Of a stretch of 64,000 nt of DNA, positions 33,618 through 44,500 are shown piece after piece. The stretch comes from Shewanella canadensis (lineage in GTDB: Bacteria; Pseudomonadota; Gammaproteobacteria; Enterobacterales; Shewanellaceae): contig NZ_RXNU01000010.1 of assembly GCF_003966225.1 (NCBI RefSeq), positions 1-64,000 on the forward strand. Reading direction: 5' to 3'. Below the pieces are notes generated by a model that was not told the origin of the DNA, made no database searches, and saw nothing but the letters and a program-made list of their open reading frames with translations. Numbering within the stretch: position 1 is the stretch's first letter; each line of letters opens with the position of its first letter. The translations under genes and the position numbers were made by a program.

Positions 33618-35453
33618 ATGCCTACAAGCCAACAGCCAACACCACAACTGCAACACTTCTATATATCAGAAGAGCAGTCAATCTATCTGCTTAAAGCCGA
33701 TGATGCACGCAAACACAGAGCCTGGATACGCCTGTGTAAGCAACAACTGGGTAAGTTAGGCTATAAGGAGTTGGAGCTTGTTGGTAAAGGCGCCTATGGG
33801 TTTGTATTTGCCGGCATCGACCCCAAAGGCGAGGCTCATGTTTTTAAATTCTCACGCGTCACTCTGCCACTACACGTTCAGGATAGGCTCGAGGAGGAGG
33901 CGTTTATGCTTGCTCAGGTCAAGCATCCGAATGTGCCTCCCGCTATCAAGTTTGCCCATGCCGGTAAACAAGGTATTTTGGTCATGGCAAGGGCGCCGGG
34001 TGAGGATCTCGAACAACTCTGCTTGAAACGAGGCGCACTGCCTGTGGCTATGGTCATGAATATCGCCAGGCAACTTGCCAATATACTGCAATACCTGCAC
34101 CACGGTCGTCCTTTGGTGCATGGCGATATAAAGCCATCCAACTTAGTCTACGACATAAAGACAAATCATCTTTCACTTATTGATTGGGGCTCGGCGGTAT
34201 TTGCCCAACGAGATGCTCTGGGTAATCCGGTCAATGGAAATGTGATGGATCTTCTCTCAAATGATCAGCAACATACTAACGCCAGAATGGGAGATGTCTA
34301 TTTTATTGGAGAGGAGCAACTCAATGGCTCCCTCTCCAGTACCCGATTCGATGAGCAGGGTGTCGCAGCAACCTTATATGCCATTGCATCGGGTCAGGCG
34401 AGTCGTTTCGGCAGCAAGGTGATAACAGCCACCAGCATAGGTTTACCCGTAGAGCTGGCAAAAACCTTAGATGGCATGCTCAGTGAAAATCCGGTCCAGC
34501 GGAATAAAGCAGGGGATTATTTCCTCAAGAGTATGCTTCATAGCCACCGACTTCACCTGCCCGATATAGATGAATCACCGCTGACAGAGGAGATCCCGAT
34601 TTGGGAGCTCACTCGTGAACGCGATGTAGAGACGGTTATCTATAGCTCTCGAAAATCATTCCTGAAAGAACATAATACGGAAGATCCCATCGAAAAGATG
34701 GATGACCTTCAGTTAGAAAAATATTATCGTAACTTCATGGCGGGAATGGGCGATACCGAGAAAGGGTTTATCGCTGCTGTCGGTCGTATCGGTCAATACT
34801 CGATTGTAGGCGGTCTGGCAATTCACTGGCGAGAAACCGGCGTTTTTATCGATTCCAATCTGGCCCTGTATCGAACCGAGGAAAAAGCGGCATTGACCTT
34901 AGCGGTCAACAATATGGTCACTCTGGCCAGAGGAATAAGAAGAATCGGAGTGTTTAAGGCTTGCTTCTTCAATGCCAGAGATACCTTGCACCTCGAACGT
35001 GATGATACCACACAGCCTTTTCTTATCGATCCGGAGCAGCAGTTACCTTTCGAGGTCGGAAGCGTGCCTTCATTAGAGGATAAATCCCGCTTGCACTCTT
35101 ACTTCGAGGATGGACGAGATCCCGATGAAAACCTTGAGCTTCCTGCAGAGATCATAAATGAACTGGCATGGATCAATAAGATCCATCATACCGGCTGCAT
35201 CATCTTCGAAGTCCTCCCTAACCATATGAAGATCCACAGTTATCTAAGGTTATTAAACCCCAGAAAACAAGCGGCATTCCGTGCCAGTCTCGATAGAATA
35301 TTGAGTCACGTGAATAAAATACAGGGGAAAGGGGTCTCGGGATTCATGAAACTCCCCTACAAAAACACCAGAAAGTTCAGCCAGATAGATTGTAAGGAAG
35401 AAAAGTTTTATCCAAGGAATCCGAAGAACAAGGTCCTAGGTCCTAGGTCCTAG
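33618..35453 (+). CDS. Eukaryote-like Ser/Thr protein kinase with an unknown C-terminal domain
   Basis: A 611-residue protein. The kinase domain spans about 50-310: glycine loop GKGAYGFVFAG, Lys in VFKFSR, catalytic HGDIKPSNL (HGD in place of HRD), metal motif DWG in LIDWGSAVF (instead of DFG), and GDVYFIGEEQL in the activation area. The HGDIKPSN and DWG variants are seen in bacterial protein kinases and related phosphotransferases, so activity is plausible. The C-terminal ~290 residues (EKMDDLQLEKYYRNFMAGMG, ARGIRRIGVFKACFF) are not recognised. No partner phosphatase is adjacent. The 3' end overlaps convergent fxsA by 11 bp. Confidence 0.85.
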   Translation: MPTSQQPTPQLQHFYISEEQSIYLLKADDARKHRAWIRLCKQQLGKLGYKELELVGKGAYGFVFAGIDPKGEAHVFKFSRVTLPLHVQDRLEEEAFMLAQVKHPNVPPAIKFAHAGKQGILVMARAPGEDLEQLCLKRGALPVAMVMNIARQLANILQYLHHGRPLVHGDIKPSNLVYDIKTNHLSLIDWGSAVFAQRDALGNPVNGNVMDLLSNDQQHTNARMGDVYFIGEEQLNGSLSSTRFDEQGVAATLYAIASGQASRFGSKVITATSIGLPVELAKTLDGMLSENPVQRNKAGDYFLKSMLHSHRLHLPDIDESPLTEEIPIWELTRERDVETVIYSSRKSFLKEHNTEDPIEKMDDLQLEKYYRNFMAGMGDTEKGFIAAVGRIGQYSIVGGLAIHWRETGVFIDSNLALYRTEEKAALTLAVNNMVTLARGIRRIGVFKACFFNARDTLHLERDDTTQPFLIDPEQQLPFEVGSVPSLEDKSRLHSYFEDGRDPDENLELPAEIINELAWINKIHHTGCIIFEVLPNHMKIHSYLRLLNPRKQAAFRASLDRILSHVNKIQGKGVSGFMKLPYKNTRKFSQIDCKEEKFYPRNPKNKVLGPRS

Positions 35454-35455
35454 GA
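35433..35455. repeat. Three 7-bp repeats with CCTAGG palindromes at a convergent gene overlap
   Basis: GGTCCTA is repeated three times at the shared 3' ends of the kinase and fxsA genes, creating three CCTAGG palindromes. A 7-bp unit shifts the frame, so copy-number change would alter both protein C-termini. Confidence 0.75.
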
Positions 35456-36009
35456 TCTTCTTTATCTTCTATCTGATGGCTTTCCGGACGCTTGTCGCTG
35501 GGATCATGCTTATGCTCAAAATCACCGTCGAATGTCTCACCGCCTTCAGGGTTTTGACTCTTACTATCATCAAACGGGTGATGACCAAAGGGGCCTTGAG
35601 TACCGTTGGTGCCGGGACCAAACCCGGCATGAAAACCACCATTTTTAACGACTCTCATCTGCATTCGCTTGTAAAGAAAGCCGGCAACAGGGATGCGGGT
35701 CAAGGGAGTCAGCAGCAATAGTCCAATGGCATCGGTAACAAACCCCGGAATAAGCAACAGCAGGCCGGCAACCGCCAGCATCATCCCCTCGACAATCTCC
35801 TGACCGGGTGCTTCGCCTCGTGCAAGCTTTTGCTGCACTTGCATTAGTGTTGTGATCCCTTGGCTACGAACCAAAGAGACGCCGACAATCGCAGTGAAAA
35901 ATACCAAACCGACGGTGGTCCAGCTCCCGAACGACTCACCGACACGGATCAGTACGTTTAGCTCTATAACCGGAACTAAGATGAAGATAACTAATAGAAA
36001 GAAAAACAC
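35443..36009 (-). CDS. fxsA: FxsA-family inner membrane protein
   Basis: About 188 residues. FxsA-type segments: FFLLVIFILVPVIELNVLIR (first membrane helix), GVSLVRSQGITTLMQVQQKL, ARGEAPGQEIVEGMMLAVAG, LLLLIPGFVTDAIGLLLL (second hydrophobic region) and a polar, acidic tail. In E. coli, FxsA lowers exclusion of phage T7 by F plasmids; the native role is unclear. The start is put at a GTG (36009) with GAGGT five bases upstream, in preference to a TTG at 36033 with no site. Convergent with, and overlapping, the kinase gene. Confidence 0.88.
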   Translation of the reverse strand: MFFFLLVIFILVPVIELNVLIRVGESFGSWTTVGLVFFTAIVGVSLVRSQGITTLMQVQQKLARGEAPGQEIVEGMMLAVAGLLLLIPGFVTDAIGLLLLTPLTRIPVAGFLYKRMQMRVVKNGGFHAGFGPGTNGTQGPFGHHPFDDSKSQNPEGGETFDGDFEHKHDPSDKRPESHQIEDKEDPRT

Positions 36010-36307
36010 ACTGACCTCACAACGACTAACCAATGAGAAAACTATTTACTCATTAATGAAAACTATTTTACACAATATGAAAACTAAATGGGGCTTAACG
36101 GGTCTATTTTCAAGTAAGCAAGCTGAAGTTTAGCCCATATCGTGATTCAGTTTACTTGGATAAGCTCACTATTTTAGCAATGCCTTAATGCAAGCCGATA
36201 TGAAAAGACGTAAAGTATGCTCCATAAATAACCACGAACTACCTAAACGAATATCTTAGGTTAGTTTATCGACGCAGGCTTAAGCCAGCTTTAATTTATT
36301 GAATGAG

Positions 36308-36646
36308 ATGACAGCAGATACAATGCAAGATGATTTTTTGTTAGTGATGACAACTTGCCCCACTAAAGAGTCAGCTACCAAGCTGGCGAAAGCTTTAGTA
36401 GAGGCAAAAATTGCCGCTTGTATACAAATTTCCTCCCCTATGACTTCAATCTATCGTTGGGAAGATGAGATCTGTGAAGAGAGTGAGTTTAACCTGCAGA
36501 TCAAGTGCACGGCACAAAACTATTCAGCCCTAGAGGTGAAGGTCAAGCAACTGCATCCCTACCAAGTCCCTGAACTCATTGCTGTCTCCCTGACTAACGG
36601 GTTACCCGCTTATTTTGATTGGATAAAAGAAACTACAACACCATGA
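36308..36646 (+). CDS. cutA: CutA-family protein
   Basis: About 112 residues. The CutA1 pattern is clear: VMTTCPTKESATKLAKALVE, AACIQISSPMTSIYRWEDEI, EFNLQIKC and HPYQVPELIAVSLTNGLPAY. The protein forms a stable ferredoxin-like trimer, historically linked to copper tolerance and to this neighbourhood with dsbD. The in-frame ATG at 36308 is preferred to the TTG at 36299. Its TGA overlaps the dsbD ATG (ATGA), so the two are translationally coupled. Confidence 0.92.
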   Translation: MTADTMQDDFLLVMTTCPTKESATKLAKALVEAKIAACIQISSPMTSIYRWEDEICEESEFNLQIKCTAQNYSALEVKVKQLHPYQVPELIAVSLTNGLPAYFDWIKETTTP

Positions 36647-38478
36647 AAAAAACACTTACCCTAGCTCTTACATTAGTTTTCTCAACCCTACTTCTGTTAT
36701 CGCCTTTGGCACACAGTGAAGGCGTTTTCAGCAGCAGTAAGTTCAGCTTCCTCAAAGATGAACCTAAGCTGATGCCTGTCGATGAGGCCTTCGTTTTCGA
36801 CTTCCAGCAGCAAGGCGAACAGCTGAAAGTAAGCTGGGTCATTGCCGACGGCTACTACATGTACCGTGACAAGCTGAAGTTTGAAGCAGACGGTGCAACA
36901 TTGGGTGAAATAGCGCTCCCTCGCGGCAAGGCGCACAATGATGAATATTTTGGCGAGCAGGAGGTTTACTACTCATACGTTGAGATCCCCATCGCGATCA
37001 GAGAAGCTGTCGAAGGCGGCACTGTGACCGTGACCTTTATGGGCTGTGCCGAAGGTACATTGTGTTATCCGCCAACCAAGAAAACAGCTTTGCTGAGTAA
37101 AATTGAAATCAATGATGGCTTACTGAGCAATGAGCTTCCGACAGGTGAAAAACTTGCAAACGCTCAAGTTAATTCTGAAGCCGCCCAAGCTCCTATCACG
37201 CAACAAGATAGCCTGAGCAATATGTTATCGGGTGATAGTTTACTCTGGACCTTAGTGATCTTCTTCGGCCTGGGGATTGGCCTCGCACTCACCCCCTGCG
37301 TCTTCCCTATGTACCCTATTCTATCCGGGATTATCGTTGGACAAGGGGAAAAGCTCTCTACGGCGAAGGCATTCAGCCTCTCTATGGTCTATGTACAGGG
37401 CATGGCGATAACCTACTCAATACTCGGTTTAGTTGTCGCGTCGGCGGGTATGAAATATCAGGCTGCCCTGCAACACCCGGCCGTACTCATAGTATTAGCC
37501 ATACTCTTCTTCGTATTAAGTTTGTCCATGTTCGGCCTATACGATCTCAAATTACCGTCCAGCTGGCAGGAGAAGATGAACCGCTTCTCCAACAATCAGA
37601 AAGGCGGCAATGTTGTTGGCGTCTTCATTATGGGAATTATCTCGGGTCTGGTCGCCTCTCCATGTACAACCGCACCACTTTCCGGAGCCTTGGTATACGT
37701 AGCACAAACCGGTGACCTCCTTCAGGGCTTCCTGGCCCTATATGTACTGAGTATGGGTATGGGATTACCGCTACTTATCATAGGTACCTCTGGTGGTAAG
37801 TTACTGCCAAGAGCGGGTAGTTGGATGGATGTTATCAAGACGGTCTTTGGCTTCCTGCTGATCGCCGTGTCCATCGTTATGATAGGCAGGATCTGGCCTG
37901 ATTTTCTCTCCGATCTGCTCTGGTCGATTTGGGGCGTAGCATTGGTCGGATACCTGATGCACCAGAACAAGCTCACCGATTTTAACTGGAAGCAAACGGT
38001 TCGTTCTGTTTTGTTGACCCTTATGCTCTTGGGTAGTTTCTCATATGGGCTACAAGCCGTAATGACAAAACTTGGATTTCAGACTCAGACTCAGGTCGCC
38101 ACCGAACAGGCTCATGGACATAAACGCATCAAGTCTGTCGCCGACCTCAAAGCGGAGGTCGAAGCGGCCTCGGCTCAGGGCAAGCCGGTGATGTTAGATC
38201 TCTATGCCGACTGGTGCGTTGCCTGTAAGGAGTTCGAAGCAGTGACCTTTAAGGACCCTGCAGTTCAGGCTCGTTTGGCACAGATTGTATTTCTTCAGGC
38301 CGATGTCACCAAGAATGACAGCTTAGATATCGAGCTTCTGGAGAGCTACGATGTACTGGGTCTCCCTACCTTGCTGATGTTTGATGCCGAAGGCGAGCTT
38401 CGTAACGATCTACGGGTCACCGGCTTTATGAAGCCCGATGCCTTCGCTGCCCACTTAGATATCTTACTGAAAAAATAA
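36643..38478 (+). CDS. dsbD: Thiol:disulfide interchange protein DsbD
   Basis: About 611 residues from the ATG at 36643, which overlaps the cutA stop. It has a signal peptide (MKKTLTLALTLVFSTLLLL...HSEG), a periplasmic alpha domain with the Cys pair in GCAEGTLCYPP, and an eight-helix membrane beta domain with LTPCVFPMYP and ASPCTTAPLSG. The periplasmic gamma domain has a thioredoxin-like WCVACK. The protein passes electrons from cytoplasmic thioredoxin to DsbC/DsbG and to cytochrome c maturation partners. All six catalytic cysteines are present and the length is typical. Confidence 0.96.
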   Translation: MKKTLTLALTLVFSTLLLLSPLAHSEGVFSSSKFSFLKDEPKLMPVDEAFVFDFQQQGEQLKVSWVIADGYYMYRDKLKFEADGATLGEIALPRGKAHNDEYFGEQEVYYSYVEIPIAIREAVEGGTVTVTFMGCAEGTLCYPPTKKTALLSKIEINDGLLSNELPTGEKLANAQVNSEAAQAPITQQDSLSNMLSGDSLLWTLVIFFGLGIGLALTPCVFPMYPILSGIIVGQGEKLSTAKAFSLSMVYVQGMAITYSILGLVVASAGMKYQAALQHPAVLIVLAILFFVLSLSMFGLYDLKLPSSWQEKMNRFSNNQKGGNVVGVFIMGIISGLVASPCTTAPLSGALVYVAQTGDLLQGFLALYVLSMGMGLPLLIIGTSGGKLLPRAGSWMDVIKTVFGFLLIAVSIVMIGRIWPDFLSDLLWSIWGVALVGYLMHQNKLTDFNWKQTVRSVLLTLMLLGSFSYGLQAVMTKLGFQTQTQVATEQAHGHKRIKSVADLKAEVEAASAQGKPVMLDLYADWCVACKEFEAVTFKDPAVQARLAQIVFLQADVTKNDSLDIELLESYDVLGLPTLLMFDAEGELRNDLRVTGFMKPDAFAAHLDILLKK

Positions 38479-38514
38479 GCTGCAAACTTATACTCCAGCT
38501 TAAACTGAAGAGTT

Positions 38515-38550
38515 AGGCCTTCGATTCAACGGAATCGAAGGCCTTTATTT
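38515..38550 (+). terminator. Terminator after dsbD
   Basis: 13-bp stem AGGCCTTCGATTC / GAATCGAAGGCCT with a short loop, followed by TTATTTT. Confidence 0.88.
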
Positions 38551-38753
38551 TATCTGGATAGATTAAATAATCAGACACTCACGATCCCGAATCTAGGTTA
38601 AATAATGGTCGCTTTCCCTCCCGCCACAGCGAGTCAGCCCGCTCCCTAGCGTAAATAGTTCAAACTTCAAATCATTTTCTTCTATTTTTAATATAAAGTT
38701 AAACAAATTCTTATACAATAAGAGGTAGTTACCCTCATATCATCAGGAGAGAC

Positions 38754-40379
38754 ATGGAACCCGCCATCCTTATCACCACCTTAGCTTGCGGTATGTTAGT
38801 CAGCCGAGTAGGACTACCGCCTCTTATTGGCTATCTTGTTGCGGGATTTGTACTGTTTCTGTTCGGTATCGATGAATCGAGTCTTCCTCTACTGGAACAG
38901 TTGGCTGAGCTCGGCGTCACCTTACTTCTGTTTGCCATCGGCCTGAAATTAGATATCCGAAGTTTATTCAAAGCCGAGGTCTGGGCGGGCTCCAGTCTGC
39001 ACCTGATGGGCTCCATGTTGTTTTTTATCCCGCTACTCAAGCTACTTGGAATGCTGGGACTGGATCAACTCACCGGGCTCGACCTCAATCAACTGGCCCT
39101 GCTGGCCTTTGCACTCAGTTTCTCCAGTACGATTTTTGCCGTCAAAGTGTTGGAAGATAAGGGTGATATGCAATCACTCTACGGCCGGGTCGCGATCGGT
39201 ATCTTGATCATGCAGGATATCTTTGCGGTGGCTTTCCTGACCATCTCGAAAGGGGATGTCCCCTCAGTCTGGGCCTTCGGGTTATTGCTGCTGCCCTTTG
39301 CCAGACCGCTTATCTATCGCGCCTTCGATCGCGTCGGTCACGGCGAACTTCTGGTGTTATTCGGTCTAGTGATGGCACTGGTTCTAGGTGCCTGGCTATT
39401 CGAGGCCGTCGGTCTTAAGCCCGATTTAGGGGCGCTGATTATCGGTATTTTATTAGCGGGTCACCCAAAATCATCGGAGCTGGCAAAGTCACTCTTCTAT
39501 TTCAAAGAGCTCTTCCTTGTTGCCTTCTTCTTAACGGTTGGCCTCAATGGACTGCCGACCCTCTCAGACATAGGTTTAGCCACCCTATTAGTGTTAGTCG
39601 TTCCTGTTAAGGTCGCCCTTTTCCTCTACCTGTTAACCCACTTTAAACTGCGCTCCCGTACCTCGCTGATGACCTCGTTTAATCTGGGCAACTACAGTGA
39701 ATTCGGGTTGATTGTGGCGGCCGTTGCTACAAGTAAAGGATGGCTACCACCACAATGGATGGTCATTTTAGCCGTAGCCTTGAGTATCAGCTTCCTGGTA
39801 GCCGCCCCTTTAAATGCAAGCTCCAGCCGCCTCTACCAGAAGCTTCATGGCAGGCTAAAGAAACTGGAGAAACACCCGCTGCATCCAGAGGATAGAGAGA
39901 TACGCGTAGGCAATCCAAGGTTCCTTATTTTAGGTATGGGTAGAATTGGTAGTGGTGCCTATGATGAACTGAAAGCCAAATTCGACGGTGAGATTTTAGG
40001 TATAGAACATAAGCAGGAGCTGGTCGATTATCACAAACAGAATGAACGACACGTGGTTCAGGGCGATGCATCAGATACCGACTTCTGGGAGAAGCTTGAG
40101 CATGCCCCGAATCTTGAGCTGGTCTTGCTGGCAATGCCACACCACATAGGTAACCAGTTTGCGGTCGAGCAACTACAGAGATTGAACTACAAAGGTAAAC
40201 TCTGTGCCATCGTCCAATACAGTGAAGATGCTGAATCCCTTAAAGCGTCTGGTGTTCATTGTGTCTACAACCTCTATGAAGCAGCGGGCGCTGGTTTTGT
40301 TGATCATGTGGTTAATGATCTTCTCCCGGACTCCCATGTGGCACGCTCAAACGCCGAAGAGATGAAAAACAAAGGTTAG
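38754..40379 (+). CDS. CPA2-family cation:proton antiporter with TrkA-N (RCK) domain
   Basis: A 541-residue protein. About 12 membrane helices (1-370) show the KefB/KefC-type pattern: PPLIGYLVAGFVL, LAELGVTLLLFAIGLKLD, FALSFSSTIFAVKVLED, FNLGNYSEFGLIVAAVAT. A Rossmann RCK domain follows (about 385-500), with LILGMGRIGSGAYDEL and VVQGDASDTDFWE. It probably exports K+ or Na+ in exchange for protons, gated by a nucleotide or redox ligand. No KefF/KefG-type partner is adjacent. AGGAGA gives a good ribosome site. Confidence 0.88.
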   Translation: MEPAILITTLACGMLVSRVGLPPLIGYLVAGFVLFLFGIDESSLPLLEQLAELGVTLLLFAIGLKLDIRSLFKAEVWAGSSLHLMGSMLFFIPLLKLLGMLGLDQLTGLDLNQLALLAFALSFSSTIFAVKVLEDKGDMQSLYGRVAIGILIMQDIFAVAFLTISKGDVPSVWAFGLLLLPFARPLIYRAFDRVGHGELLVLFGLVMALVLGAWLFEAVGLKPDLGALIIGILLAGHPKSSELAKSLFYFKELFLVAFFLTVGLNGLPTLSDIGLATLLVLVVPVKVALFLYLLTHFKLRSRTSLMTSFNLGNYSEFGLIVAAVATSKGWLPPQWMVILAVALSISFLVAAPLNASSSRLYQKLHGRLKKLEKHPLHPEDREIRVGNPRFLILGMGRIGSGAYDELKAKFDGEILGIEHKQELVDYHKQNERHVVQGDASDTDFWEKLEHAPNLELVLLAMPHHIGNQFAVEQLQRLNYKGKLCAIVQYSEDAESLKASGVHCVYNLYEAAGAGFVDHVVNDLLPDSHVARSNAEEMKNKG

Positions 40380-40458
40380 CCAAAAGCCGATTGTATACAT
40401 TATCCTAGCAATCTAGTATTGTATTTCCCATCCTACGTAAGATGGGAAGCACAATACT

Positions 40459-41499
40459 ATGATGACCCCTACACCAAACAGTAGTCTTAACCCGTCCCAG
40501 TACAAACAACACTGGCGGCTTAGACGCAATAATAAACCAGCTAAGTTGATAAACCTGCTTAGGCTATCACCTCTCCCCCTGCTGGCTTCGATAATCGCTA
40601 TGCCCTCCTTGGCTGCAGGTTATGATATCAGCCTCCATCCACTAGCATTTAATCATCAAGATCTCAGCTGGAGCATTGGTAGCGGGCGATTACTGACAGA
40701 TCGCAGTGGCTATGACAATCAACCATCATTTACCTTAGATAGCAGCAGTATCTTGTTTGCCTCTGACAGGGGCGGCCTCCATAACGATATCTACCAGTAC
40801 CAGTTTATTCGTGATGGAGTAGCAACAGCCGCGATCACTCAACTTACAGATACCCCAAAAGAGAGTGAGTACTCTCCCCAACCCGCAGCCAATGGCATTC
40901 GTTACGTCGTCGAACAAGGCGTGCCACACCAGAGTGTTTGGATTGAAAAAGCTGGCTCCCCCCGACAACGCGCCATAAATAGCATGATCCCCAGTGGATA
41001 TTACACCCATCATTCCTCTCTCGGCACACTAATCTGGGCGCGTTACGCCTATAGCCTCTACTTCGAACCTTTAGGTGCGCAGGCAGATGAACGGCACTTT
41101 GTCGTCGCTAATGCCGGTCGTAGTATTCACGCCATTCCAAACGAGAAGGCTTTCAGTTACCTGCATAAACAGCCCGATGGCGACAGGGTGATCAAGCGGT
41201 TTGTCCCCATTTCCGGCAGCCACACACCGCTTATCAGTATTGGTAACGGCAGCGAGGATTATGGTTGGAGCAGCAATGGCTGGATCTTCAATATTGAGGC
41301 AAACCAGCTCAGAGCCTGGCCTGTCACATCAAAAACAGATCACACAGACCAGACTCTCCAATGGCAAAGCACTCAGTGGCAAAGTGCTCAGTGGCAAGCG
41401 GTCACTCAACTTGCTCCCCCGACACCGGCTCACCACAGCGCCTCCCGAATCGCTATCAGCCCCGATAATCGTCATATTGCCATCGTCTGGGCGAGATAA
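40459..41499 (+). CDS. Exported PD40/TolB-like beta-propeller protein
   Basis: A 346-residue protein with a long basic N-terminus and a hydrophobic stretch ending PSLAAG (about 33-54), a probable signal. The body shows repeats of the PD40 (TolB-like) type: SFTLDSSSILFASDRGGLHNDIYQ, ESEYSPQPAANGIRYVVEQG and C-terminal SRIAISPDNRHIAIVWAR. A short QWQS tandem (about 304-318) is coded by 15- to 18-bp repeats. It lies just upstream of the beta-galactosidase in the same direction and may bind or sense a periplasmic sugar or protein; that is inference. Confidence 0.7.
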   Translation: MMTPTPNSSLNPSQYKQHWRLRRNNKPAKLINLLRLSPLPLLASIIAMPSLAAGYDISLHPLAFNHQDLSWSIGSGRLLTDRSGYDNQPSFTLDSSSILFASDRGGLHNDIYQYQFIRDGVATAAITQLTDTPKESEYSPQPAANGIRYVVEQGVPHQSVWIEKAGSPRQRAINSMIPSGYYTHHSSLGTLIWARYAYSLYFEPLGAQADERHFVVANAGRSIHAIPNEKAFSYLHKQPDGDRVIKRFVPISGSHTPLISIGNGSEDYGWSSNGWIFNIEANQLRAWPVTSKTDHTDQTLQWQSTQWQSAQWQAVTQLAPPTPAHHSASRIAISPDNRHIAIVWAR

Positions 41500-41548
41500 T
41501 TAATTGCAGATACCGATGATAAATAACAAGAATAGAAAAGGTCATTTA

Positions 41549-44500
41549 ATGTCAAAAGCCATCACCCTTGCCAGCACCCTATTCCTCGGCTTATGCAGCC
41601 TCACTTCCCAAGCTGCGGAGCGATGGCAAGATCACTCGGTATTTGAGGTCAACAAAGAGCCTCCACATGCCAGCTTCTTCGCCTATGGCTCAATCCTGAA
41701 GGCGAGTGCCGACAATTATCGAAATAGCAAAAATTTCATGGATCTGAATGGAATATGGCAGTTTCATTATGCGCCTAACCCTGCATCTGTCCCTGAAGAC
41801 TTTGCCAACAGCAACTATGAACCCACGAACTGGGGCAGCATTCAGGTTCCCGGTAACTGGGAGACGCAGGGTTACGGTCATGCCATCTACCTCGATGAGC
41901 GCTACCCCTTCACCACCAGCTGGCCCGATGCCCCAGAAGATCATAACCCGACGGGCAGTTATCGACGCGAATTCACCCTGCCCGAAGATTGGCAAGGCAA
42001 ACAGGTTTTCTTCCATGTGGGCGCCGCAAGATCCTCACTGACTCTATTGGTTAACGGCGCAGAGGTTGGCTACAGCCAAGGGGCTAAGACGCCGGCCGAA
42101 TTTAATATTACTCAGTACCTCAAGCCGGGAAAAAACCTGCTTTCGATGAAGATCATTCGCTGGAGTGACGCCAGTTATCTTGAAAGTCAGGATATGCTGC
42201 GCATGAGCGGCATCGAGCGGGATGTCTACCTCTTTGCCACGCCTCAACAGAGGATCGGCGACATCGATGCAAATTACAGACTCAATAGCAGCTTAGACAA
42301 AGTGGAGCTGGCATTAAGCCTCAAGCTAAAAAACCATCAAACTGCAGCCCCTGTCTCGGTAGGCTATCAACTATTTTCACCAGCTGGCGAGCTTGAGGCA
42401 AGCGGCAGCCAGCGCCTGATATTGAAGGGGGATAACAGCATCAATTTCGAGGCTAAGCTGGTATCACCCTTGCTATGGAACGCCGAAACACCAAATCGCT
42501 ACCAGCTCATAGTGAGTATGAAAGATGACTCGGGGCAGTTATTGCAGGCCAGTAGCCAACATATCGGTTTTCGTCACATACAGATCAAGGCGGGGCAATT
42601 GTTGGTCAATAAGCGGGCCATCACCATTCGTGGTGTCGACCGCCATGAAACTGACCCACTGACCGGTCATGTCGTCAGCCGCGAGAGCATGGAACAAGAT
42701 ATCCGTTTGATGAAACAAAGCAACATCAATGCCGTTCGCTCCTCTCACTACCCTAACGATCCGTACTGGCTCCATCTGACCGATAAGTACGGCATGTACG
42801 TTATCGATGAAGCCAATATCGAATCTCATCCTCTCGCCATCGATGAAAAGACCCAACTCGGTAACGAAATGAGTTGGTATCCGGCCCATCTGGCCCGCAT
42901 CGAGCGCATGCTTGAACGGGATAAGAACCACCCATCGGTTATCATCTGGTCTCTGGGTAACGAGGCCGGCGAAGGAAAACTGTTTGAACAACTCTATCGG
43001 TGGGTTAAACAGCGTGACCCCAGTCGTCCGGTTCAGTATGAACCCGCAGGCATGGCCGCCTATACCGATATCGTCGCCCCTATGTACCCTTCTATTGAGC
43101 GAATTGAAACATACGCCAAAGAGCATACCGACCGGCCACTGATCATGATTGAGTATGCCCACGCCATGGGCAACTCGGTTGGCAACCTTCAGGACTACTG
43201 GGATGTCATAGAAAAGTACCCGAACCTGCAAGGCGGCTTTATCTGGGACTGGGTGGATCAATCGCTAAAGTTCACCAATGACAAGGGAGAAGAGTATTGG
43301 GCATACGGAAAGGATTACCACCCGGATATGCCCACAGACGGTAACTTTCTCAATAACGGTTTAGTCGATCCGGACCGAAATCCGCACCCTCACCTGAGTG
43401 AAGTAAAGAAGGTCTATCAAGCCATAGGGTTCGATAATTTCAAGTTCGATGGCACTTTCGATGACAATCTCGATGACAAGAGTGCCAGTATCAGGCTAAC
43501 CAACAAATATGACTTTCAAAGCACCAGTGGAATGACACTGAGCTGGTCGCTGCAAAAAGATGGCATAGCCGTCGCGAGCGGTCAGGACCCCATGCCTGTG
43601 ATCGCGGCCGGTGAAGCCAAATCTGTCACTATCAAGCTCACAAGCAAGCTAGCGCTTCCACTCGATAACAGATACGAATACCGGTTACTACTCTCTGTTT
43701 CACTGGCAGTCCCCAGACCTTTGCTCCCCGCAGGCCATGAGTTGGCATTTGCTCAATACTTACTGCAGGAAGCCAGCCCGAACCTATCTGTCGTCAGCAC
43801 GGCAACCAGTTTGGCGGAAGCAGAAACTCGATGGCAACTCAGCCACGGGGATAACCACTATTCAATATCCAAAACTTCCGGCTGGTTAACCGAGATAGAG
43901 ATTGATGGTGAATCCCGGCTCGAAGCCCCCTTAATGGCCAACTTCTGGCGAGCGCCAACAGATAATGACTTAGGTAACGGCATGCCAGACTGGGGAGGAG
44001 TATGGCAAGATGCCGCGGCTCAACTCACCCTCGAGTCCATCGAGCCGTTCGAGGAGCACGGCCTGATTGTGACCCACCAGCATCTCAAATTAGGTTTCAC
44101 CTTAGTGAGCCAATACCGTGTAAATAAGCGTGGCGAACTCATGGTGAAGACGACCTTTAACCCTGGCAAGGCCAGCCTGCCGGATCTGCCAAAATTTGGC
44201 TTTACGACTCGCCTGCCTTTTGATCAGCGTTACCTGAGTTATTACGGACGCGGCCCCGAAGAAACCTATGCAGACAGAGCTTCAGGTAATCCTTTAGGTT
44301 GGTACCAACTGCCGATAGAGAAATTATTTCACCGGTATTCACGTCCCCAGGAGACTGGGCAACGAACCCAGATCAGCTATGCAGCAGTCAGAAACAGCGC
44401 TGGGACCGGGCTGATGGCCGTAGCGGCAAACCAGATGCAAACCAGCTTATGGCCCTTTAGCCTGAATGATATCGACTTTAGAGCAGGTGATGCACAAGGT

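Noticed and set aside
36057..36134. 25-codon plus-strand frame upstream of cutA (starts MKTILHNMKTKWG)
   Set aside because: Weak ribosome site, no recognisable family and AT-rich context; could be chance.
42539..43261. 240-codon minus-strand frame inside the beta-galactosidase gene
   Set aside because: It is antisense to a clear GH2 catalytic domain and has no independent signals; a coding shadow.
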